From CAYJEQ01 sp964369235 (GTDB lineage Bacteria; Bacillota; Clostridia; Oscillospirales; Ruminococcaceae), in contig CAYJEQ010000002.1 in NCBI GenBank assembly GCA_964369235.1, positions 1 through 64,000 on the forward strand: a stretch of DNA of 64,000 nucleotides, given 5' to 3'. The notes beneath the pieces are model-generated. The model made no database searches. It was not told where the DNA came from and saw only the letters and a program-made list of their open reading frames with translations. The translations under genes were made by a program, and so were the position numbers. Of this stretch, positions 44,002 through 51,644 are shown in pieces (within the stretch, counting starts at the first letter, position 1; every line of letters begins with the position of its first letter).

Positions 44002-44811
44002 ATGTTAACAATGGATAGAGCTGATTTCACTAAATTGTCCAGCTACATTAAAAAGAATTATGGTATAGATTTGACTGCCAAGGAGAAGCTGATTGTTGGT
44101 AGATTATCAGTTCCCATTTTGGAGATGGGTTTTACATCCTTTAATCAGTATGTAGAACATATCACCACCTCAAAAAAACAAAGCGATATTGACTTTATGC
44201 TTGATAAATTAACCACTAACTTTACCTATTTTATGAGGGAAAACTCACATTTTGAGTATATAATGTCCACCGTTCTTCCTCAGCTGGAAAAAACTAAAAA
44301 AGATAAAGTCCTAGGTATCTGGAGTGCAGGGTGTTCCTATGGACATGAGCCCTATACCCTAGCAATATGTATGCATGAATATTTTGGCTCAAGAATAAGT
44401 GAATGGGATACAAGAATCCTTGCCACCGATATATCTACCCAAGCCCTTAATCATGCACAGCAGGGTATATACACCAGTGATAGTCTAGGTAGTCTACCGG
44501 CTGAATGGCTTAGTAAATATTTTCAGCCAGTGGGAAATGATGGTAGCTACTCTGTTAAGGATAATATTAAAAAAACCGTAATCTATCGTCAGTTTAATCT
44601 TATGGAGCCTATCCTCTTTAAGACCAAGTTTGACTTTATCATGTGTAGAAATGTTATGATATACTTTGATAGAGAAACTAAAAAAGCCCTTACTGATAGA
44701 TTTTACGATGCTACCAACCCAGATGGTTATCTATTTATCGGACATTCAGAAAATCTTACAGATATACAAACTAGATATAAATCTGTATCCTACTCAACAT
44801 ATAAAAAATAG
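44002..44811 (+). CDS. cheR: chemoreceptor methyltransferase CheR
   Basis: 269 residues. N-terminal helical CheR_N domain, then a SAM-dependent methyltransferase domain (GIWSAGCSYGHEPYTLAI, ILATDIS, KFDFIMCRNVMIYFDRETK, FIGHSENL). Methylates receptor glutamates. ATG with AGAAGGAGTGCACCTTAA upstream. Last gene of the cheA operon. The partner esterase CheB is not in the window. Confidence 0.96.
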   Translation: MLTMDRADFTKLSSYIKKNYGIDLTAKEKLIVGRLSVPILEMGFTSFNQYVEHITTSKKQSDIDFMLDKLTTNFTYFMRENSHFEYIMSTVLPQLEKTKKDKVLGIWSAGCSYGHEPYTLAICMHEYFGSRISEWDTRILATDISTQALNHAQQGIYTSDSLGSLPAEWLSKYFQPVGNDGSYSVKDNIKKTVIYRQFNLMEPILFKTKFDFIMCRNVMIYFDRETKKALTDRFYDATNPDGYLFIGHSENLTDIQTRYKSVSYSTYKK

Positions 44812-44840
44812 TTTTATTAATTATACTACTATATCAATTA

Positions 44841-44915
44841 TTGGGGTGATTTCCCTTGCCTACAGCAAGGGAAATCACCCCAATAGACTTTTACCAAATA
44901 TTTGACAAAAAGCCT
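44841..44915 (+). repeat. 75-bp hairpin repeat element, copy 2
   Basis: 19-bp perfect stem beginning TTGGGGTGATTTCCCTTGC (44841-44883, loop CTACA), followed by the conserved tail GACTTTTAC...TTTGACAAAAAGCC. Stem differences from the other copies are matched on both arms. Its tail's TTGACA has TATGAA 17 bases downstream, so it may also supply a plus-strand promoter toward fliC. Confidence 0.8.
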
Positions 44916-45245
44916 TTATCTGTCTATGAATAAAACCATATGATACACTGGCTATCAATAGTTTTTTACTATAATAATTAACTATCATATATAAGGTGTA
45001 ACAAAAATTATAGTGGTATTTCCTATTAAAGTTATATTTTTACATAAAATGTTAATCATCCACCTAATAATACAGCTACATCTGCAAAGTATAATTTTGG
45101 AAATATCATGAACATTTTATTTAATCTTTAGTAAAAAATATATACTATTAACTAATTATTAATAATTCCCCTTGTGAAACAAGTCTAGGAAAAAGCCACA
45201 AATATTAATTTATAAAAAAAAATAATTTTTTTTGCAAAAAACACT

Positions 45246-45271
45246 TAAGTTACATTTTAAAGTGACGATAA
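45246..45271 (+). promoter_or_regulatory. SigD promoter of flagellin gene
   Basis: TTAA/TAAG (45245-45249) followed after about 15 bases by GACGATAA (45264-45271), the SigD -35/-10 pattern. Gives a leader of about 130 bases. Confidence 0.7.
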
Positions 45272-45357
45272 ACTAACTGAACAGGATAATGCTTATTTTC
45301 GACGCGTCAAGAAAGCTAAGTTAATCCCGAACATTAAAAAAATAAAAATTAAAAGAA

Positions 45358-45399
45358 GAGTGGGAAGCAAGGAAGCTCCCCCGGAATTTCAAGGAGGAA
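45358..45399 (+). promoter_or_regulatory. flagellin mRNA leader: possible CsrA sites / SD-sequestering hairpin
   Basis: A hairpin with GGAAGC/GCTCC arms presents AAGGA in its loop, and the nearby CTCC can pair with GGAG in the ribosome site AAGGAGGA. Two GGA motifs, one in a loop and one in the Shine-Dalgarno, match the arrangement of CsrA sites in Bacillus hag. No csrA or fliW gene is in the window, so this is suggestive only. Confidence 0.4.
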
Positions 45400-45407
45400 A
45401 TTTTATT

Positions 45408-46244
45408 ATGCGTATTCAAAATAATATTACAGCTCTTAATGCTCACAGACAGCTTGGTATCAATAACTCTGGTATCGCAGGCAACCTAGAAAAACTATCT
45501 TCTGGTTACAGAATCAACCGTGCTGGTGATGATGCTGCTGGTCTAGCTATCTCCGAAAAAATGAGAGCTCAGATTACAGGTCTAGAAACAGCTTCTAAGA
45601 ATGCTGCTGACGGTATCTCCGTTATCCAGACAGCTGAAGGTGCTCTAACAGAAGTTCACTCCATGCTAAACAGAATGGTTGAGCTAGCTTCCCAGTCCGC
45701 TAATGGTATCTACGATGATACAGATAGAGCTAACCTACAATCAGAAATGACTGCTCTAGTTGAAGAAATCGACAGAATCGCTACTGAAACAAACTTCAAT
45801 GGTACTGAACTACTTAATGGCGACCTATCAACCAATAAGCTACAGCTACAGATTGGTGATACATCTTCTCAGACACTTGGTGTTGCTGTAAATGATATGG
45901 GTGCTACTGCTCTTGGTGTAGGTGCTCTTAATATCTCTACACTAGCTGGCGCTACTGCTGCTATCGATGCTCTAAAGGGCACAACACCTGGAACAGGTGC
46001 TATTAACCTAGTTTCCACACAGAGAGCTAACCTTGGTGCTCTACAGAACAGACTAAACCACACAATCAACAACCTTGGTGTTACAACAGAGAACATCACT
46101 GCTGCTGAATCCCGTATCCGTGACGTAGACATGGCGTCTGAGATGATGGAATACACAAAGAACAACATCCTAACTCAGGCTTCCCAGGCTATGCTTGCTC
46201 AGGCAAATCAGCTACCTCAGGGCGTTCTACAGCTTCTACAGTAA
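45408..46244 (+). CDS. fliC: flagellin
   Basis: 278 residues. Conserved N-terminal D0/D1 (MRIQNNITALNAHRQL ... LSSGYRINRAGDDAAGLAISEKMRAQI) and C-terminal D1/D0 (RIRDVDMASEMMEYTKNNILTQASQAMLAQANQLPQGVLQLL); the variable middle is short. Exported filament subunit. ATG at 45408 after AAGGAGGAAATTTTATT; a frame running upstream lacks a start of its own. Strong terminator downstream. Codon use favours CTA and GCT, as expected for high expression here. Confidence 0.97.
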   Translation: MRIQNNITALNAHRQLGINNSGIAGNLEKLSSGYRINRAGDDAAGLAISEKMRAQITGLETASKNAADGISVIQTAEGALTEVHSMLNRMVELASQSANGIYDDTDRANLQSEMTALVEEIDRIATETNFNGTELLNGDLSTNKLQLQIGDTSSQTLGVAVNDMGATALGVGALNISTLAGATAAIDALKGTTPGTGAINLVSTQRANLGALQNRLNHTINNLGVTTENITAAESRIRDVDMASEMMEYTKNNILTQASQAMLAQANQLPQGVLQLLQ

Positions 46245-46284
46245 TTTTATCTGTAGCTTAAGAGTAGTAGATAAGCATAATATT

Positions 46285-46318
46285 AAGACGATACCTCGGC
46301 CAAGGTATCGTCTTTTTT
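46285..46318 (+). terminator. Rho-independent terminator of flagellin gene
   Basis: 12-bp stem AAGACGATACCT/AGGTATCGTCTT with a CGGCCA loop and T run, 40 bases after the stop codon. Confidence 0.9.
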
Positions 46319-46329
46319 GTTGTATTTTT

Positions 46330-46405
46330 GCCTCTTTGTCAGCAGCTTTAGTAAAATTCTCTTGGGGTACTGTCCCTCGCCTTTGGCGAGGGACAGTACC
46401 CCAAG
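46330..46405 (-). repeat. 75-bp hairpin repeat element, copy 3 (inverted)
   Basis: 21-bp perfect stem (46361-46381/46385-46405) of the TTGGGGTACTGTCCCTCGCC type. On the minus strand it is followed by the tail GAATTTTAC...CTGACAAAGAGGC (46330-46360). It lies exactly between the flagellin terminator and the end of the phage-derived cluster. Confidence 0.8.
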
Positions 46406-46424
46406 ATTTGCTACAGAGCCAATT

Positions 46425-47252
46425 TTATGATAAACCTTTTAACAGCCTATTGTTTTCCTCTGTATCTTCTAGCAGTGTATAGCTAGGGAGATCAGGGGAT
46501 TTTTTACTGACAGTTATGGTTTTACCAGTAGTATTATATCCACCTAACTCCGATATGGTCTTTAGTGCTGAGGGGGTTATGCCTTCTTTTACTGCTGAGG
46601 TGGCTACTATCTTACCTATATCTGATTTATACTGCTGGCTGGCTTCCTCTGCCTGTAGTCGTCTTTCCTCATAGGCTTTAGCCGACTCTATAGCGCTGTC
46701 CATTAAGCCTTGGTTGTAGCTTTGTTCTAATTCTCGCAGACCCTCACTGGTAGCTGTATCAATATCCGATAGACTGGACAGATACTGGGATTGTAGGGCA
46801 AGGGCTGAGGTTTCGCTAACACCTCCGCCTCCTAAAGCTGCCACCTGTTGGCTTAGATCCTTAGAAGATTCCATCATTGCCACATATGCCTCCCTAGCTG
46901 CATTTGCTGAGAAGGCTTCTAACTCCTCTTTACCACTATTATAAATATCCTCCAGTAGCTCCTGTTGTAATCGGTAATAGCTATCTGTTACGCTACCACC
47001 TGTACTAGGTCTATACCCTCCAGTGCTTTCAGTTCTACCTGTATACTTATCATCGGTACCATCACCATTGTCCCCCATATCATAACCAGTGGACAGGCTT
47101 ACACCTATTCTGCCATCGGTAAGATTATCAGCAGAATAACCATTAATATAGCTTTTGCTATCTAGGTCGTATATATCTCGCCAGTTAGCACCAAGATTAA
47201 GCTCTAGATTTTCTTCTTGCTGTTTTCTGATTTCTTCACTTGTTTTTGCCAT
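46425..47252 (-). CDS. phage-cluster protein of unknown function, possible ejection/internal virion protein
   Basis: 275 residues with no recognised domain. Gly/Asp/Thr-rich N-terminal third, then long Ala/Glu/Gln-rich helices (about residues 95-225) with strings such as LSQQVAALGGGGVSETSALALQSQYLSSLSDIDTATSEGL. This composition resembles internal or ejection proteins of short-tailed phages, but the assignment is inference. ATG after AAAGGACGG. Last gene of the cluster, beyond the lysis genes. Confidence 0.5.
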   Translation of the reverse strand: MAKTSEEIRKQQEENLELNLGANWRDIYDLDSKSYINGYSADNLTDGRIGVSLSTGYDMGDNGDGTDDKYTGRTESTGGYRPSTGGSVTDSYYRLQQELLEDIYNSGKEELEAFSANAAREAYVAMMESSKDLSQQVAALGGGGVSETSALALQSQYLSSLSDIDTATSEGLRELEQSYNQGLMDSAIESAKAYEERRLQAEEASQQYKSDIGKIVATSAVKEGITPSALKTISELGGYNTTGKTITVSKKSPDLPSYTLLEDTEENNRLLKGLS

Positions 47253-47328
47253 AGTTTTACCGTCCTTTCTTTTTGGGTGTTAGCTTTTACTCTAACACCC
47301 TTATCCTTTATTTTCTCTTACTATAGTC

Positions 47329-48039
47329 TTAAGATAGATGGATACTGCCTATGCCCTGATCTCTTAAGATGTCAAAAAGATCCTCTAAGGTCACCACCTT
47401 ATACTGGGGAGTTTCTTCTATAGGCTCTATATCCTCTACTTGCTCTACCACTTCTTCTAGCTCTGTTTCTTCCTTGTACTCCACACCTAGAAATTTACAA
47501 CTTGCCTTAACCACAGCCTTTGCATAAAGCTCTGCCTTTTCTATATGCTCGGCAAGATTTATTGGATTAGTTATAAAACCTAGCTCTAGTATCATACTAG
47601 GGCTATTTGTGTTAGCGTTAAAGTAGTAATCCTGATTTTGTGAGCCCATATAGCCTTTTTGTACCTTATTAGCACGATTAGAGGTCATACCTACCTGCTC
47701 AATTGCCTCTATCATATCCTCTGCCCAAACTATATAACTCTGAGGTGCTTTAGAGTGTAGCAGTGCTGTTGCCCCTGAGGCAGAGGAAGCTGCTGCGTCC
47801 ATATGACAGGATATACACAGGTCAGCCCCAAGACTTCTTTCCTTTTCGCAGCGCTGTGATAGATATATTCTCTCGTCCTTCTCTCTGGAATAGTAAGCCA
47901 TTATATCCTGTTTCTCAAATTCTTTCCCCAGTATTAATGAGAATTCTAGCACTCTGTCCTTCTCCTTGGTGCCGTCCTTTGCCACTGCACCACCATCTGC
48001 ACCTCCATGTCCTGGATCGATAAATACCTTTTTAATCAT
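47329..48039 (-). CDS. N-acetylmuramoyl-L-alanine amidase (Amidase_3), endolysin
   Basis: 236 residues. Zn-amidase domain (about 1-175): IDPGHGGADGGA (H11), Glu in EKDRVLEF, CISCHMDA (H79) and catalytic Glu in LELGF (E152). A Glu-rich linker leads to a short C-terminal segment that could bind cell wall. Cuts the amide between MurNAc and L-Ala. Next to the holin gene, so it should be the lysis enzyme of the phage-derived cluster; no signal peptide, as expected for holin-dependent release. Confidence 0.93.
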   Translation of the reverse strand: MIKKVFIDPGHGGADGGAVAKDGTKEKDRVLEFSLILGKEFEKQDIMAYYSREKDERIYLSQRCEKERSLGADLCISCHMDAAASSASGATALLHSKAPQSYIVWAEDMIEAIEQVGMTSNRANKVQKGYMGSQNQDYYFNANTNSPSMILELGFITNPINLAEHIEKAELYAKAVVKASCKFLGVEYKEETELEEVVEQVEDIEPIEETPQYKVVTLEDLFDILRDQGIGSIHLS

Positions 48040-48043
48040 TAGA

Positions 48044-48415
48044 TCATTCCTTTCTACTATCAGCTAAAGATTTAAGGGTACTTGTTAAGATTTCTGGTAT
48101 AGGGATAAATTCTGATAAATTCTCCAGTATACTAATGCCTTCATTGGATATATAAAATATTATTATCATCTCACCTATAGGCACTGTATTATCTAGTAGT
48201 CTAGATACAACTACCCCTGTAGCCACCACTATAAAAATCATTATCTTATTAAGTATCCCCTTAAATCCTATGTAACTAGATAGGTTCTTACCACAGATTG
48301 ATTTAATAATACCTGTAATATAATCCAGTATTACCACTGTTATTAAAGTTTTCATCAGTATATCAAACTTTCCAAATAAAAACTCTACAAAAATTAAAAC
48401 TGCAATTTCTTCCAT
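48044..48415 (-). CDS. phage holin (toxin-secretion/phage-lysis holin family)
   Basis: 123 residues, three to four hydrophobic segments. LITVVILDYITGIIKSI and KIMIFIVVATGVVVSRLLD match the Holin_4/Cph1-type family. Forms membrane lesions that release the amidase encoded four bases downstream. ATG after AAAGGAGGAGGGTAATT. Confidence 0.9.
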   Translation of the reverse strand: MEEIAVLIFVEFLFGKFDILMKTLITVVILDYITGIIKSICGKNLSSYIGFKGILNKIMIFIVVATGVVVSRLLDNTVPIGEMIIIFYISNEGISILENLSEFIPIPEILTSTLKSLADSRKE

Positions 48416-48474
48416 AATTACCCTCCTCCTTTCTCATAAGTCCTTAATATTCATTAATAAAACTCTTTCATTAC

Positions 48475-48891
48475 CTATACCCTAGTCTGTCCATTAGATG
48501 CTAGCACCTTGTCCTTTGCCGCTGATAACCTTTTTACCTCTGCCAGATATTCGGCATCACTTTGGGCGTGTTTATTTAGGATAAATTCTAGGGATGCTAT
48601 CTTTTGCATATCCAGTGCAATCATAGAGCTACGCCTTTCTTCTGTAATAGATATTCTGGCAGCGAAATTCTCAGTTATCTTTATCTGATCTTCCATAATC
48701 TTTGTAAGATTTTCTATTGCTATCTCTAACTTTTCGGTTTTTTTCCAGTTTGCCTCTAGGCTTTTATACTGATCCCACTGGGCTTGCTTCTTCTTATCCC
48801 TTGCCCCTACCAGCCCATTAGCTGTAGCAGTAAATCCTATTAACCCTACTAGCATCCCACACACAATCAGAAAATTTTCAAAACTAATCAT
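48475..48891 (-). CDS. membrane-anchored coiled-coil protein upstream of holin
   Basis: 138 residues: N-terminal membrane helix (about 5-25, FLIVCGMLVGLIGFTATANGL), then a charged coiled coil to the C-terminus. The layout recalls XhlA-like or other lysis-accessory proteins, but no family is certain. ATG at 48891, 11 bases after AAGGAG; the open frame upstream to 48954 runs through the palindromic leader repeat. Its place before holin and amidase suggests a lysis or baseplate-anchoring role. Confidence 0.6.
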   Translation of the reverse strand: MISFENFLIVCGMLVGLIGFTATANGLVGARDKKKQAQWDQYKSLEANWKKTEKLEIAIENLTKIMEDQIKITENFAARISITEERRSSMIALDMQKIASLEFILNKHAQSDAEYLAEVKRLSAAKDKVLASNGQTRV

Positions 48892-48907
48892 TAAAATATT
48901 CACTCCT

Positions 48908-48980
48908 TTCTTGGTGTTTACAGTGTTATAATCACCGAAAACCACAAAACCCATCTTTGAAACTTTGTTTCAAAGTAATC
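48908..48980 (-). repeat. palindromic leader repeat, copy 3 (inside phage-derived operon)
   Basis: Variant of the fliJ and flgB leaders. Hairpin at 48955-48975 with arms CTTTGAAAC/GTTTCAAAG: compared with the other copies both terminal bases changed together (G-C to C-G), so pairing is kept. Followed by GGTTTTGTGGTTTTCGGTGAT and the shared AAACACCAAGAAAGGA ribosome site. Confidence 0.78.
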
Positions 48981-48982
48981 GA

Positions 48983-49759
48983 CTATACAGCATCCCATCT
49001 GCTACTACCTTCTTTAGGCTCATATACAGCAGATTTTACATGCTGTTTACTACACTTCCACAGCTGTCCACCTGTAGGGTAATGTACGATGGTGTCTTTC
49101 TCTATTACCGTACCATCTCCTATATCATCCCAGTTAGTATAACTAGGGGTATCAGATAGCAGTTCCCATAGACTAGGATTATCCTCTGGAGGTTTATTTT
49201 TGCTTTGCTTTAACGCCTTGTACTTACTACCTGTAACTAGCCCTGTTACTACCTCGTCTTTAAGGTATCTGATATTTTCCGACCAGTTTGCCCCCTCTGT
49301 AGGTGCCTCCCCAGCTTTTAACCTTTGGTGCTTGGTGTAGGTTTCCATTGCTATTTCTAGCTCGGTTTCGTCCACTGGGTCACCTAGACTTTGGGCTGTT
49401 ATAGTCATTAGAGCTTCTGCTAGGGTTTTGGCTTCTATTTCGTCTATCTTTTTATCCTCTACAGCCTGTAGTATAGTAGATTTAATCTGTCCATAGGTGT
49501 CATCGGTAATAACCTGATAATACTCACCATTGGCTCCAGTAGTGCCAATTAACCCTCCTAGTGTATTGTCAAAATTAGCTTGATTACTAATAGGCAGTAG
49601 TGAGATAAAGGTTTCTATCCCATCAATGGTATAACTGCCTTGCACTTGATATTTGATAATATCTTGGATATTAAATCCAGCCCCCTCCCAGTCTATTCTG
49701 CCTTTTTTATCCTTAGGAATTATCGCCCCTAACTGGGCATTAGTGTAAAAATAATTCAT
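48983..49759 (-). CDS. phage tail-associated protein with carbohydrate-binding (CBM5/12-like) repeats
   Basis: 258 residues. The C-terminal 100 residues hold two short modules built around Y/T-x-D-x-V ... K-x-x-x-P ... W (ending NPSLWEL and SSRWDAV), as in chitin-binding CBM5/12 modules found on phage fibres. The N-terminal half (LGAIIPKDKKGRIDWEGAGF) is not recognised. Probably contributes to host-surface binding. ATG after AAAGGAGTAATCAAA. Confidence 0.6.
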   Translation of the reverse strand: MNYFYTNAQLGAIIPKDKKGRIDWEGAGFNIQDIIKYQVQGSYTIDGIETFISLLPISNQANFDNTLGGLIGTTGANGEYYQVITDDTYGQIKSTILQAVEDKKIDEIEAKTLAEALMTITAQSLGDPVDETELEIAMETYTKHQRLKAGEAPTEGANWSENIRYLKDEVVTGLVTGSKYKALKQSKNKPPEDNPSLWELLSDTPSYTNWDDIGDGTVIEKDTIVHYPTGGQLWKCSKQHVKSAVYEPKEGSSRWDAV

Positions 49760-49775
49760 TTTGATTACTCCTTTC

Positions 49776-51629
49776 TTATCGTGCTAAACCTGTACCCACG
49801 ACATAGTTTACAGTGTCTCCTGTATAGTTATATATATTTTTGATTTTAGTTAGATTATCAGTATACTCTATTACCCTTGGACTATAAGTGGTATAAGAGT
49901 AACCTTGCCATTTACCCACATGGGTAAACCCTATGAAAATTCTTCCATTATATGCCTCACAAACTGGGTAATAAAAATTAGATGGATTGGCTGTCCCTGA
50001 AGTGATAGTAAATAATGTTGATGATATATCTGTGGCATTTGTCACTATCGTCCCTACTGAATTATGCTGAGTTATTACAACTTGCACCGCTCCAACAGTG
50101 CTTATGCTACCATTGTAATTAGCCATCCTCATTAGTGTGTATTTTTCTAATACATCATCATAGCCGACTGAATAACTATAAATATAACTGGAAGAACTAG
50201 CCCAAAGTAACAACTTTACAGATTTAACCACTGTGCCTGCATTTACATCTAGGTGGTCAACCCAAACATAACCATCACTACCTTTGTGAATTTGTAGTAG
50301 ATGCTCGTTACTGCCACCTACTGCTATAATATTAGCTTGTGCTATAATCTCCATATTAGCTGGACTTGTAGTCACATCCCCCCCAGTGTTTGATACCTCA
50401 TACTGATTAACAAATGCTCTATTTTTAACTCCCCCTGACCTACCAGTGCCTGCTGGTATAGTTGGTGATTGTTGCATATTAATGATAGTGTTTGTAAGTA
50501 GCTGTGCATTTTCTGTATTATATCTATAGATGTTAGTAACTTTCCCACCAATATTTAGTGAATAGTATAAAAAACCACTATTCCTACTTCTAGTCACCCA
50601 CTGACCATCTGTCCTAACTGATACCTCGGCATCGTCCCATGCACCATTTCTAAATACCTGTGCAAAACGGAAATAACCATCTATAGTCATGTTTTTGCTG
50701 ACTACATAGGGGAATTTTAGATAGGTGGTGGAACACTGAACAAATATCCCATCACTAAGCAGTGTATCAGGCTGTATGGTATCTACATAAACAGTATCAA
50801 TGCTATATCCACTATCTTTAATCCAGTATGCACCGTCTGCTATATCTCCTGTAGGCTCGGTGGTTTGTACATATATCTTAGGTTTAACACCTCCTCCCCC
50901 ACCTAGCTTAAAACCCAGTTTTTTATTTATTGTATCCACCGTAATACTAACTAAATCCCCAGTGATAAATGCCTTGTCTGGCAGTGCTGTATCCTCACCT
51001 GTAGCCTTAGCTGTATACCCTGTAAAGGTATCACCTGATGTATAGTCAGCTGTGGCTATAAACTGCACTGTAAATAATCCTGATAGGGTTGGTAGTCCTG
51101 TTAGGCTGTGGACTGTGCCTGATTTTGCGTGGGTGGCTGTGTAGGTCTGTACACTTCGTAGCTGTTCATCACTATAATAGGCATTAATTATAGTTTGGTC
51201 ATTGTCTGGATCGTCCTCTACTGTTACCCCACCTGTGAATTTAAGGGATAATCGGTGGGGCAGCTCTATACCTTCACCATCTAATATCCTGTGACCATCA
51301 TTGCCGATTACTCCGTAATCTATACTATTTTTACTGCCCTCTAGTTGGTTTTTTTCGTTTACACGAATGGACTTGATAGTATCGCTATTTACAGACTTAT
51401 CTAGCATATGCTGAATAGTTTCACCTGTTTTACTACCTATCTGTTCTGCCCCTACTGGGGAATTAATTAAGTCTATTAGACTATTGTACTGCTCTATATG
51501 TAAGCTAGGTAGCTTATCAAATATCGCCTTAACCTCTGAGGCTGTTTTACCTGTTAGGTCATCTGGTGCTGAGGCTACTGAATGTTCCTCTATCTGCTGT
51601 AGGGTGATTTTTTTCTCTAGTATACTCAT
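49776..51629 (-). CDS. phage tail fibre / receptor-binding protein
   Basis: 617 residues. The N-terminus is helical and Glu/Asp-rich (residues about 1-110); a Gly-rich stretch near 250 is followed by the YVQTTEPTGDIADGAYWIKDS module common in fibre proteins, then a long Ser/Thr/Tyr-rich beta region. Start at the ATG at 51629 after AAAGGAG; an upstream GTG lies in the ribosome site. Its place after the tail proteins and before lysis genes supports the fibre assignment. Confidence 0.65.
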   Translation of the reverse strand: MSILEKKITLQQIEEHSVASAPDDLTGKTASEVKAIFDKLPSLHIEQYNSLIDLINSPVGAEQIGSKTGETIQHMLDKSVNSDTIKSIRVNEKNQLEGSKNSIDYGVIGNDGHRILDGEGIELPHRLSLKFTGGVTVEDDPDNDQTIINAYYSDEQLRSVQTYTATHAKSGTVHSLTGLPTLSGLFTVQFIATADYTSGDTFTGYTAKATGEDTALPDKAFITGDLVSITVDTINKKLGFKLGGGGGVKPKIYVQTTEPTGDIADGAYWIKDSGYSIDTVYVDTIQPDTLLSDGIFVQCSTTYLKFPYVVSKNMTIDGYFRFAQVFRNGAWDDAEVSVRTDGQWVTRSRNSGFLYYSLNIGGKVTNIYRYNTENAQLLTNTIINMQQSPTIPAGTGRSGGVKNRAFVNQYEVSNTGGDVTTSPANMEIIAQANIIAVGGSNEHLLQIHKGSDGYVWVDHLDVNAGTVVKSVKLLLWASSSSYIYSYSVGYDDVLEKYTLMRMANYNGSISTVGAVQVVITQHNSVGTIVTNATDISSTLFTITSGTANPSNFYYPVCEAYNGRIFIGFTHVGKWQGYSYTTYSPRVIEYTDNLTKIKNIYNYTGDTVNYVVGTGLAR

Positions 51630-51644
51630 CTCTACCACTCCTTT

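Noticed and set aside
9461..46405. Repeated hairpins as a CRISPR array
   Set aside because: The copies are single, kilobases apart and in mixed orientation, with no regular spacers and no cas genes.
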